Shown here piece by piece: positions 1-7,342 of a stretch of 12,349 nucleotides of DNA. Source of the DNA: Saksenaea vasiformis B4078 (lineage: Eukaryota; Mucoromycota; Mucoromycetes; Mucorales; Saksenaeaceae); NCBI GenBank assembly GCA_000697055.1, contig JNDT01001426.1, positions 1-12,349 on the forward strand. Reading direction: 5' to 3'. The translations under genes and the position numbers were made by a program. Under the pieces are notes generated by a model. It did no database searches, was not told where the DNA came from, and saw nothing but the letters and a program-made list of their open reading frames with translations. Each line of letters starts with the position of its first letter. Position 1 is the first letter of the stretch.

Positions 1-1085
1 CTAGTGTACTTTCCATGTTCATCTTTCTTTGGAGCGATGGTGAGAGGGCTATTCCACCGGTTATCAGCATGTGCTGGCACTTCAATAATGGTGCCTTCAG
101 CTTTCCATTGCTCAATAGTATTTTTTATAATTTCTTTTGCTTTGTATGGAATGTCATATTGATGGCAGTGACATACGATGTCATCTGGTATTGGGATGGT
201 GACAACAGCTTCTGGAACAGTGCAAAATGAGTCTTTGGGAATTTTCGTGTTTGCTTCCAAACTAGGAGCGATGTGTTTCAGGAAAGTGGCTTGCTCAGCT
301 TCTGTTCCTGCAGGTGAATTGTTCAGTTCAGGGGCATCATCAACCTTTTCTTCTTTGTCTTCTTCCAATGAATCTTTCCATATACTGGTTAAACCCACAT
401 AACTGATTCCGAATAAAGGCATTAGGTCAGTACCAATGCTGGCTGGTATGCCATTAAATAATTCCATGACTTCAAAGAAGCACTTTAGATGTTTACCATC
501 ATATCATACATCAGTATCAACGGTTGTTCCTACACGTCATATTTTTGATTGTGCATCAGTGAGTTGAATCATGCCTGATTGCATTTCATATTTTATGTTA
601 TTTATTTTACAAAAGTTGACGCCGAGAGCCGAGAAATTTGCACCTCCATCCAACAGTACTTTTACCCATTGATCCTCTATAGTGACGTGAATCAGCGTTT
701 GTATCAACTCGTTTTCTTTTGTGTCAATTTGACCATTACGAGATAACTTACAAGGCAAGGCATCATTGAGGTCCATGTTGTTTATGACACGGTGTGCTGA
801 CCAGTTGACCTTGGCTTGGCCATATTGTTTGGCTTTGTGGTCCCGGTATTCTTGACAGGTGTGGCCATGCGCCCACGGTTTGCCACAGAATGTGCATACG
901 TTTTTCTTTTGTTGTGCTTTTTGAGTATTAGCTGGGTTGTGTCTGGATTGGTTTACACCACTCACAAATGGCTTATTGCCGCGGAACTGCTTTTTGTGAT
1001 GTAGATGGGTACTATTGCCCTCATCCTCACAGGAACGCTTCTCAGAATCAGAACTTTGAAAGTGCAAACAGCGACGTATTCGCAC
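1..1085 (-). pseudogene. Element A pol fragment: zinc knuckle, aspartic protease, start of reverse transcriptase (broken)
   Basis: This is the 5' part of a Ty3/gypsy pol, read right to left and cut by the window edge. A Cys/His knuckle (855-896, CTFC then H and C) would bind RNA. The retropepsin domain follows, with active-site-like L-L-D-G-G-A at 642-650. Conserved sequence continues in the same frame through a protease end (GTDLMPLFGI-like) to the RT N-terminus at about 1-60, where W-N-S-P-L and P-K-K-D are visible. Two in-frame TGA codons (537-539 and 504-506) interrupt it. The first is followed directly by CGT; both are consistent with CGA to TGA change. The frame is -1 relative to the upstream Gag, and the two open frames overlap over 962-1085. 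The protein would process Gag-Pol and copy RNA in virus-like particles. As it stands it is a pseudogene. Confidence in the family is high; the D-G-G in place of D-T/S-G is odd. Confidence 0.85.
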
Positions 1086-2128
1086 ATGTCGTCCAACGAC
1101 TGTTCTGTAAATTTGGGTCCAAACTTAGTCGAGACCAAGTTGAACGCCTCATCCTTATGTACAAGTGATGAAAGTAAAGTGACTATCATTGGAACGTAGT
1201 ATTGATTCAAGCCAGTTTCAATGCTTCTTTGGTGGAAGCGCCAGACATATGTTTGAAGTAGTTCTCCCCTTTTTTGGTGCATGCAGATAACAGTCTCCAT
1301 ACCATGAAGTTTCTGCTCAGGCGTGTCAAACTTATCCACAATTTTGGTGCGCATTTCAAGCCATCTGATCGAGGGCGAATTTCTTATTTCATTGTCAAAC
1401 CAGATCGTTTGAGCATCATCAAAAGACTTAGGGAGAAGACGTTTCCAATGTTCTTCCACAGGCAAGTTACAAGCATGCAGCTCTTTTTCGAATGCTCTCA
1501 AAAACATTTCAGCAGAGATGTGCACAATTTTACCATTATGCCAGCGTGGTGTTCCCACAATTTGAAGTACAGGAAGATCGCGAGGGATATAGCAGCCCTC
1601 TGAAGGAGAAGGTCCATCTACTGATTGGGTCCTGTTATTGATGGCCGCTTGCTTGGCAGCCAACTCCTCCCAAGTAAAAAACTTGGGACAGTTTGGGTGG
1701 CTGACCTTACAAACTTGGCAGTAAGCTTCCACTTCCACCTTGGCCTCTTGTAGGACATTGAGAGCCCTGGTTCTTTCCCCAGACCCAGCATGATTTAGGA
1801 CAAAGTCCTGATACTCATTCTCACAAGCAGAGGCTTGCGATTGCAATGCACAGTATACAGCCAAAGCTTTATCTTCAGGGCTTACTACACCAGACGAGGT
1901 AATGGAACTGGTAGCAGAGAGTTGTTCCTGAGGCTGCAATTGGATCAAAAGACTGCTCAAGTTGAGCTCTGTTCCGTTTTTACCCATGGTGATGTCAGGT
2001 TGCTGATTGATATTATCATTCATAGCAGACATTGTTGTTAAGTTGTTGTTGTTGTTGTTGTTTTTAAATGAAAATATAAAGGTTTGTTTTTTGATTTTTT
2101 TTGTGATCGAGTGTGTTGTAGTATTCAC
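962..2128 (-). CDS. Element A Gag (capsid-type) protein of a Ty3/gypsy retrotransposon
   Basis: An intact 388-codon frame encodes a Gag-like structural protein that would package the element RNA. The start may be at 2128, but Met codons at 2032 or 2023 are plausible because the N-terminal extension is low in complexity, with a run of seven Asn from a (GTT)n tract. The middle holds an acidic/helical stretch and a Cys/His cluster (C-Q-V-C, then H and C, around residues 138-148). The C-terminal half has the usual Gag capsid pattern: W-F-D-N, W-L-E-M-R, a helical Q-K-R-G-E-L-L-Q-T-Y segment and R-F-H-Q-R. The last roughly 25 residues, after the C-T-F at about 1060, look like out-of-frame tail; the conserved continuation into the zinc knuckle lies in the -1 frame. 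Either a 1-nt indel or a frameshift joins them. The family call rests on pattern and on the pol downstream. Confidence 0.75.
   Translation of the reverse strand: MNTTTHSITKKIKKQTFIFSFKNNNNNNNLTTMSAMNDNINQQPDITMGKNGTELNLSSLLIQLQPQEQLSATSSITSSGVVSPEDKALAVYCALQSQASACENEYQDFVLNHAGSGERTRALNVLQEAKVEVEAYCQVCKVSHPNCPKFFTWEELAAKQAAINNRTQSVDGPSPSEGCYIPRDLPVLQIVGTPRWHNGKIVHISAEMFLRAFEKELHACNLPVEEHWKRLLPKSFDDAQTIWFDNEIRNSPSIRWLEMRTKIVDKFDTPEQKLHGMETVICMHQKRGELLQTYVWRFHQRSIETGLNQYYVPMIVTLLSSLVHKDEAFNLVSTKFGPKFTEQSLDDMCEYVAVCTFKVLILRSVPVRMRAIVPIYITKSSSAAISHL
2042..2064. repeat. (GTT)n trinucleotide repeat coding poly-Asn
   Basis: About seven GTT units. On the minus strand they encode seven Asn in the N-terminal extension of the element A Gag, if translation starts at 2128. 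Confidence 0.85.
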
Positions 2129-2183
2129 TGTAAAAAAATGTTGTGTCGTGACTGGAACTGATAAGTACAGTGAGACTGAAGGG

Positions 2184-2304
2184 TGTCGTTTATTTCAGTA
2201 GAAAAGTAGACCAGGAACTAATTACTAGCTATGGCTGTATTTATATGATCAGAGATCATGTCTATTATATTGACACAGCAATAGATTATATCTCAGACAT
2301 GACA
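2184..2304 (-). repeat. Candidate compact 5' LTR of element A
   Basis: The 121-bp segment is bounded by TGTC and GACA inverted ends. On the minus strand it carries a TATA-like TATAAATA (2238-2245) followed by AATAAA (2189-2194) close to the LTR end, the order expected for an LTR promoter and polyadenylation signal. It lies just upstream of Gag. There is no second copy in the window to confirm the boundaries, and no clear tRNA-type PBS follows it. A longer LTR that includes the second promoter-like module near 2583-2612 is the main alternative. Confidence 0.4.
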
Positions 2305-2702
2305 CCTTGAATCAGCAAAGAGTTTCATCAAAGAGTTTCATCAAAGATAAAAAGAGAAATAAAAAGAGGACAGCAGAATTGTCATCGCTTGTCAGACAGA
2401 GAATAAAATAAAAAGAAAAGAAAAGGAATCAATGGATTTGGGTTAATGGTGATTTCTTGAGAATAACCAATGGAGGCAAGCAATAAAAGGCAGTTTGAGA
2501 AATAAAAGAAAAACCTTTAGAAAAGACCTTTTGAGATGGCTTGAGATAACCAAGAGGAGAATATGCTGTTATAACCTAATGTTTTATTCATTGAATTGGA
2601 GAGATATTTATACAAAATAGATCAATAGAAAATAATTTCACTAAGTGGATGATCATCTAGTCTATCATGGCTCGAATGGATAATGATGGCAGGTAATTGG
2701 TT
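2305..2702. other. AT-rich non-coding stretch with an LTR-like promoter/polyA module
   Basis: No coding frame is convincing here. The strand is purine-rich (runs of aaaag and aataaaa). On the minus strand a TATAAATA (2605-2612) is followed by AATAAA (2583-2588), the same order and spacing seen in the LTRs of this window, so this may be an old LTR or the true upstream part of the element A LTR. No terminal repeats could be fixed. Confidence 0.35.
2316..2346. repeat. 13-bp tandem repeat, 2.4 copies
   Basis: The unit caaagagtttcat occurs twice exactly and is followed by the first five bases of a third copy. It lies in non-coding DNA just outside the candidate LTR of element A. Confidence 0.85.
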
Positions 2703-2830
2703 CAATCATATGCACTTTGGATTGTATACACTTTGGATCATATGCATCTTGGATCATATGTACTTTGGATCATATGCAGTTTCAATTGTATGTAGTTTCA
2801 ATTGTATGTAGTTTCGAGTGGATGTGCCTT
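2703..2830. repeat. 16-bp minisatellite, eight copies
   Basis: Eight head-to-tail 16-bp units are visible, consensus close to ggatcatatgcacttt. The last unit is the most diverged; units six and seven (2783-2798, 2799-2814) are identical. The period is not a multiple of three, so it is not a protein repeat. It ends about 100 bp before the left end of the Tc1-type transposon. Confidence 0.85.
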
Positions 2831-2930
2831 TGGATAAGGTTTGGGAGTCTTGTTGGAGGTAATACCACAGGTCATGTGCCATTGTCAGAATGGATGTCGG
2901 TTTGTATAGGATTTCATGAGCCTAATGATA

Positions 2931-3150
2931 CAGTGACTCACAAAATGGTACAAATGTTTTTAAATTTTGCATTTAGAGTATAATTTCTCTTTACTGAAAA
3001 AAAACTACATCTTATATGAATTATCATTTGAAAGTAGAGGTTTTAAGCTTTCATTTAAGTATACATACATAAATATATCTTCTGTTGCTCTTGAGTTATC
3101 ATTGTTTAAAAATTTCTATTCATTTGAACCTTTTTGACTGTTTTTATTTT
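2931..3150 (+). repeat. Left terminal inverted repeat of the Tc1-type element
   Basis: Matches the reverse complement of 4309-4528 from CAGTGACTCA inwards without indels for at least 200 bp. About nine differences were counted over the first 203 positions, five of them within the first 30 bp. The inner limit is soft because both sides run into T-rich sequence. Confidence 0.88.
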
Positions 3151-3168
3151 TCTTTTATTTTTTATTAT

Positions 3169-4215
3169 TTAATATTTAGTATGGCCTCCTTTTGCTTTAT
3201 AAATAGCAGCAATTCTTCTAGGCATACTTTCAATAAGTTTTTGATATTCTTCTACAGCTATATTGTTCCAAACAGCTTGTGTATGTTCCCACAAATCAAG
3301 CATACCATCAGGATGATGTTCATATTACAACAATCGTCATTTGAGAATGGACCACAAGTACTCAATGGGATTCAAATCAGGTGAATATGCTGACCATGTC
3401 AAAACATTCATTTTGTTCTTCTCAAACTACTCATTGATCTTTTTAGCCTTGTGGATTGGAGCATTATCTTGCTGAAAAATGATATGCTGTTTGTTTAAAC
3501 CATATCATTCGATCGTTTTGAACAACTCATCATCCAATATTTCTTCATACAGATCAGCATTCATGTGTCCCTTGATATTGGCCATGTATCTTATACTATG
3601 CCATGTCATACATCCCCAAATCATCAAGGAGCCACCACCATGTTTGACAGCATATTGAACATTGGCATCACATAGTATTTGTCCATCAGTCCAAGTCTAT
3701 TGCATTCCATCAGAACCAATACGATTGACCTTTATTTCATCACTGAAAATCACTCATTTCTAATCATCAGTAGTCCAATGTAGATGAGCATGTACAAACT
3801 CATAGTGTTCCTTCTTATACTGCTTAGTAAGAGGAAGTATTATTGGTTTATACTGCGCCTTATATCCAATAGAACATAAAAAACAGCAAACTGCTTCTGC
3901 ACTAACATTGACACCATCGTTACTAAGCTTGCAACTAGTGTCTGTAGCATTCTTATAGTCACCATTGTTCAAATTGCATAAGATGCAGCGACCCAACATT
4001 GTAGTAATTATACTTGGACGACCTGATGGTTGACATTCAATGGTGACATCTAGCTGATTGCAAATTGCTGACACTGTTCCAATACTAATGTTCAAGTTTT
4101 TGGCAACCTTTTTTACTGAAACGCCTGACTGTAACTGAACAATAATATTTTGACATTTGTCATTGCTAATAGTATACATTGTATTGTAATTGCAAATGAA
4201 ATGAGCTAATTTCAA
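3169..4215 (-). pseudogene. Tc1-type DD34E transposase, seven premature stops
   Basis: The protein would bind the inverted repeats and cut and paste the element. The frame from Met at 4215 (or the Met 12 residues later) to TAA at 3169-3171 is 348 residues long, the usual size for Tc1 transposases. The N-terminal half has a helix-turn-helix (about residues 15-50: S-V-K-K-V-A-K-N-L-N-I-S) and a G-R-P-S linker. The catalytic part has F-S-D-E (first Asp), F-Q-Q-D-N-A-P (second Asp) and S-P-D-L-N-P-I-E (Glu), with 34 residues between the second Asp and Glu. Stops lie at 3760-3762, 3754-3756, 3697-3699, 3505-3507, 3427-3429, 3337-3339 and 3325-3327. No frameshift is needed to read across. Several stops sit where the family has Trp or Arg, as expected from G-to-A or C-to-T change. 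The first 151 codons (3760-4215) remain open. Confidence 0.92.
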
Positions 4216-4308
4216 GATATAAACAAAAAAAAGGCGATAGAGTTACTATTGCTGCTAAATCAAAATAAATAAGCTCATGACTGGGCATTTTATATAAGTT
4301 TTTTAGAA

Positions 4309-4528
4309 AAAGAAAAAATGGTCTAAAAGGTTCAAATGAATAGAAATTTTTAAACAATGATAACTTAAGAGTAACAGAAGATATATTTATGTATGTATAC
4401 TTAAATGAAAGCTTAAAACCTCTACTTTCAAATGATAATTCATGTAAGATGTAGTTTTTTTTCAGTAAAGAGAAATTACACTCTAAATGCAAAATTTAAA
4501 AACAGTTGAATCATTTCATGAGTCACTG
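4309..4528 (-). repeat. Right terminal inverted repeat of the Tc1-type element
   Basis: Inverted partner of 2931-3150. The landmark catttgaacc lies 190 bp from the outer end in both arms, which confirms their alignment. The TA duplication follows at 4529-4530. Confidence 0.88.
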
Positions 4529-4544
4529 TAAGAACCTAGAGGAC

Positions 4545-4569
4545 TTCAAAGTTGTAATACAACTTTGAA
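4545..4569. repeat. 11-bp perfect hairpin
   Basis: ttcaaagttgt and its exact reverse complement are separated by aat. It lies just right of the Tc1-type element, in DNA that predates that insertion. No T-run follows, and no function can be assigned. Confidence 0.75.
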
Positions 4570-4692
4570 AGATATATTGTGTCAAGGTGACATCTTTTAT
4601 TAATCTACTTGAAAAAGAATAAAAAAATAAGAACAAAGTAAAATCAATATTGTGGATAAAAGAAAATAAAAAGGCGAGATTGCTACAGAGTA

Positions 4693-5300
4693 AAAATTGA
4701 TGTGCTACAACGTCTTAATGGCATCCTGAAACAAATGTTTTGTAAATATGTCAAAGGTAATATCTATCAATGGGATGACTTCTTGAATACTACAGTCTGG
4801 GCATGCCATATAAGAAAACATCATATGACAGGGATGGTTGGAGATAGAACAATGAATGCAACTTGTCAATAAAAATGACAAAGAACGTTGGGATGCAGCA
4901 CTAAAATCACAGGACTTTGAGATTGGTGACCATGTCTTGCTCCATTACAAAAATAAATATAGCTTTGAATTTAACTAAAAAGGACCATACATAGTGATCA
5001 ATCAGCATTTACCTATGTACATTTACAAGATTCAATCTTTGAATGGTGAACCCTACAACTTCTGGGTCCATACTGACCACCTCAAACATGCCCTTGCATC
5101 AAGTTTTACTTCTCCTTAGTATGATCTGACAACTTTCTATGCAAAAGAAAAATCCAATACTGCTAATATCCTGCCCAACTCGCCACAATCTCTATGCCTT
5201 CATTTCTCAAGGACGATCAACAGTTTAAAGAGAAGATATTGTCACTACCTAATTTTGTATGACTGGGTTCAAATACTGCTCTGATTGTAACAAGTACTCT
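4693..5300 (+). pseudogene. Degraded 3' end of a second gypsy pol (integrase C-terminal half)
   Basis: Plus-strand translation in at least three frames gives a relic that parallels the integrase end of element B. At 4693-4840 it reads L-N-G-I-L-K-Q-M, K-Y-V-K-G and W-D-D-F-L (after the catalytic Glu region). At 4874-5150 it reads D-K-E-R-W-D, I-G-D-H-V-L, K-G-P-Y (the GPY/F module) and W-V-H-T-D-H-L. At about 5180-5300 it reads L-K-D-D-Q-Q-F-K-E-K. Stops replace Trp in N-W-K-G-P (TAA) and S-T-W-Y-D (TAG), both explained by G-to-A change. The frame shifts between 4840 and 4874 and again near 5160. The upstream gag-pol is missing, probably lost before the Tc1-type element landed to its left. 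Identity to element B is moderate, so it is an older, related lineage. Confidence 0.8.
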
Positions 5301-5395
5301 GACTATCATACTATACTCAGATTAATGTACATTGTCATTGACATAACCCCATGACAAGAAATCATCATCTGCCATAGGCTCATAAGTCACTCCAC

Positions 5396-5413
5396 TTAGA
5401 TAGATAGATAGAT
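5396..5413. repeat. (TAGA)n microsatellite
   Basis: About four tandem TAGA units within the LTR-like region. Confidence 0.75.
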
Positions 5414-5472
5414 TTTATGTATATTGTAATATATGGAGTATTTGCTATCATGTCTTCTGCACAAAATTACTA

Positions 5473-5496
5473 TGCACAGCTGTATGCAGCTGTGCA
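5473..5496. repeat. 10-bp perfect inverted repeat with 4-nt loop
   Basis: tgcacagctg and cagctgtgca flank tatg. Each arm contains the E-box-like CAGCTG. It may be a protein-binding site in an LTR U3 region, but this is only inference. Confidence 0.7.
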
Positions 5497-5809
5497 GGGA
5501 TTATCGTATTTTAATTTTACTTTGACATGGAGATCCGCATGCATGAATATGTAGTCATGGTAATCAGAGCAGAAGGACAATCATATCTATCATCACTCTA
5601 AACAAACATGACATTTAATCTATCTTAACAAAAGCTCTTATTCAACATGCACTGCTGATCACTGTTATTTTTATTATTGTAGAAGAGCCAATAAAAAGAT
5701 ATATAAGCTGGGTCAATTAATATACAATAAAGAATACAACACAAGTCTCAAAGGATTTATCCATCTGATTCTTTTTATTGATTTTCTTCTACAAACCTTT
5801 CAATTTCTA

Positions 5810-5984
5810 TATCACATATATAAATATCTAGAAACTCTTGAGCAAAATAAAGGCATAAATTTCTTTCTCTTTTCTTTGCTATCAATTGTTTTATCCTTAT
5901 TGAAGTTTGACCTATCGTCTCTGGAACCATATTGAGAATAGGAAGACAACTCTGAATCTACAAAATGACAAAAGAAGCACAACA
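5810..5984 (+). repeat. Diverged LTR 3' part, same family as the element B LTRs
   Basis: Plus orientation. TATATAAATA (5817-5826) is followed by AATAAA within aaaataaaggcat (5846-5851), and the end gaagcacaaca matches gaagcacgaca at the end of the element B LTR. The 5' limit is unclear. The bases after it (atatgta, then ttgatctgagttg, with short insertions) also follow the other LTR copies. Confidence 0.6.
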
Positions 5985-6033
5985 ATAATGTCATATATGT
6001 AGTGGGCCTTGATCTGAGTTGGTCTTCCAAAGG

Positions 6034-6313
6034 ATGTACAATGGTCAAACTCACAGGGGATCACAGAAAAATAAACAAAACAATAAAAGAGAAGATAAAA
6101 CGGTTGATGATTTATTTTGATTAACACTTCAATGTATTTATATTGTTTTCTAAGCTGTCGCAGCACTGTGTCACAGCATTGGTGTTGGTAATGTTGCTGA
6201 TTTTGTTGAGGGTGTTGCAGCTGTCTTGATTGATCAGTAAAGAGGTTACAGAACACAAAAGGGTGCTGCGCGATTCCTCGCTCTGATTGGTCGGCTGAAT
6301 TGCAGGCATTACA
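6034..6313 (-). repeat. Further LTR copy of the same superfamily, minus orientation
   Basis: On the minus strand it begins TGTAATGCC and carries a CCAAT motif near the start, TATAAATA within caatataaatac (6133-6144) and AATAAA within aaaataaatcatc (6107-6120). The CCAAT-proximal part resembles the U3 start of the element B LTR. The inverted duplicate arm at 6974 lacks this roughly 265-bp block, so it is either an insertion here or a deletion there. The ends are approximate. A 180-codon open frame across the block has no recognised domain. Confidence 0.5.
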
Positions 6314-6315
6314 AT

Positions 6316-6630
6316 TGTCATGCACGCCAAGTTGTAGTCGCACAAGAACTTCTGTGTAATTGGGCAAGGCTTCCAAAACAGCAAGCCATTGTCCTCTCGG
6401 CCTCTGCTCCAAAAAGAACATGTCTTCAAGAAACCTCTGCTCAGCAAATGACAAAGTGATGTATTCACTTCCATTCCATTTTTATATCTTCAACCGTTTT
6501 ATAGATTACACATAGTTTAGAGAAAAAATATAAATACTAACTTTCATGGCGACAATAAAGCATCATCGTTTTTTACTCCCATTCTTATTCTTTATTGTTC
6601 CCCTTGATCCCCAGTGGTGTCGTAATGGCA
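6316..6630 (+). repeat. Solo LTR 1 of an inverted pair (315 bp)
   Basis: Starts TGTCATGC and ends TGGCA. TATAAATA at 6529-6536 and AATAAA at 6554-6559 set the orientation to plus. The sequence after the TATA box (aataaagcatcatcg, then a T-rich tract) parallels the element B LTR (aataaaggcatcatctg). Its length (315 bp against 312 bp) supports one family. It differs from LTR 2 at 8 of 315 positions. Confidence 0.75.
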
Positions 6631-6658
6631 GAATGTATTGATCAGATCAATACATATC
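6631..6658. repeat. 28-bp near-palindromic spacer between the inverted LTRs
   Basis: atgtattgatc (6633-6643) and gatcaatacat (6645-6655) are perfect reverse complements around base 6644. With the flanking LTRs this gives one continuous inverted repeat of more than 300 bp per arm. Confidence 0.85.
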
Positions 6659-6973
6659 TACCATTACGACACCACTGGGGATCAAGGGGAACAATAAAGA
6701 ATAAGAATGGGAGTAAAAAACGATGATGCTTTATTGTCGCCATGAAAGTTAGTATTTATATTTTTTCTCTAAACTATGTGTAATCTATAAAACGGTTGAA
6801 GATATAAAAATGGAATGGAAGTGAATACATCACTTCATTATTTGCTGAGCAGAGGTTCCTTGAAGACATGTTCTTTTTGGAGCAGAGGCCGAGAGGACAA
6901 TGGCTTGCTGTTTTGGGATCCTTGCCCAATTATACAGAAGTTCTTGTGCGACTACAACTTGGCGTGCATGACA
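6659..6973 (-). repeat. Solo LTR 2 of the inverted pair (315 bp)
   Basis: Reverse complement of LTR 1 with 8 differences and no indels. It begins TGTCATGC on the minus strand. Its 3' terminal CA has become TA, a C-to-T change. Promoter elements point towards the spacer, so the two LTRs are convergent. A 45-bp segment (6974-7018) separates it from the 3' LTR of element B. Confidence 0.75.
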
Positions 6974-7018
6974 GTGGGTTTGACCATTTCCTGGAAGACA
7001 ACTCAGATCAATACATAT

Positions 7019-7330
7019 TGTCGTGCTTCTTTTTGACTGATCCAATCAATGGCCATGGAAGTTAACTTGAATAGTGTCAGAGAATAAAAGAATAACAGAA
7101 ACAGATGATGCCTTTATTCGTTATGAATGTTCATGCTTATATATCTTTTCTAAATCTATAATTATATGAGAACGTTGGTAGAGAATATAAAAATGTAAAT
7201 ATGGCAGAGCGTCTTCAAAGAGAAATGGATTTTGGTTAAGATTTCTTGTGCTACGTGCTGTTTATGGTTGAAGGCTGAGTTGCCTTTTGTGATTCGGGAT
7301 CCGATTGGCTGAGGTCTTCTGGGTACGACA
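7019..7330 (-). repeat. 3' LTR of element B (312 bp)
   Basis: Bounded by TGTCGT and ACGACA inverted ends. On the minus strand it has a CCAAT motif near its start, TATATAA at about 7138-7144 and AATAAA at 7113-7118. It aligns without gaps to 11797-12108 with 18 differences, 17 of them transitions. The last 80 bp of pol lie inside it. Confidence 0.95.
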
Positions 7331-7342
7331 ATACTCCCTCCC
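7331..7342 (-). promoter_or_regulatory. Polypurine tract of element B
   Basis: The minus strand reads gggagggagtat directly before the 3' LTR, where the plus-strand DNA primer is made. It lies inside the pol reading frame. Confidence 0.75.

Larger units (their letters stand above)
2931..4528 (-). mobile_element. Complete but dead Tc1-type (Tc1/mariner) DNA transposon
   Basis: The 1598-bp element has matching ends beginning CAGTGACTCA and is flanked by TA at 2929-2930 and 4529-4530, the target duplication typical of Tc1/mariner. The terminal inverted repeats are long, about 220 bp, and roughly 95% identical over the first 200 bp. The single gene, on the minus strand, encodes a DD34E transposase (3169-4215). 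Intact ends mean that it could in principle be moved by a related transposase supplied elsewhere, although its own gene is broken. Confidence 0.93.
5301..5809 (+). other. LTR-like non-coding region after the gypsy relic
   Basis: There is no credible gene. A TATA-like gatatataag (about 5698) followed by caataaag (about 5725), in plus orientation, suggests the promoter and polyA part of the 3' LTR of the relic at 4693-5300, ending perhaps at the aca near 5793. The 5' LTR edge could be a TGTCATTGACA near 5332, but no second copy exists to prove it. Confidence 0.35.

Noticed and set aside
178..402. Plus-strand open frame of 74 codons
   Set aside because: Antisense to the protease-RT linker of element A, which shows family motifs on the minus strand.
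1274..1603. Plus-strand open frame of 109 codons
   Set aside because: Antisense shadow of the element A Gag frame; no motif of its own.
2703..2830. CRISPR-like array
   Set aside because: The units are contiguous with no spacers and the context is eukaryotic.
2717..2983. Plus-strand frame of 88 codons over the minisatellite
   Set aside because: A 16-bp period cannot keep a protein repeat in frame, and the frame crosses the transposon boundary.
3085..3384. Plus-strand open frame of 99 codons
   Set aside because: Runs from the TIR across the antisense of the transposase C-terminus; composition is typical of T-rich DNA.
4545..4569. Rho-independent terminator
   Set aside because: No following T-run and a eukaryotic context; kept only as a hairpin.
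5912..6454. Minus-strand open frame of 180 codons
   Set aside because: Spans the junction of two LTR copies and a non-coding piece; no domain recognised, with poly-Gln/His-like low complexity in the middle.
6815..7065. Two plus-strand frames (73 and 65 codons) starting inside LTR 2
   Set aside because: Both are reproduced in the inverted LTR 1 because the DNA is duplicated; they end in different LTR sequence and have no conserved domain.
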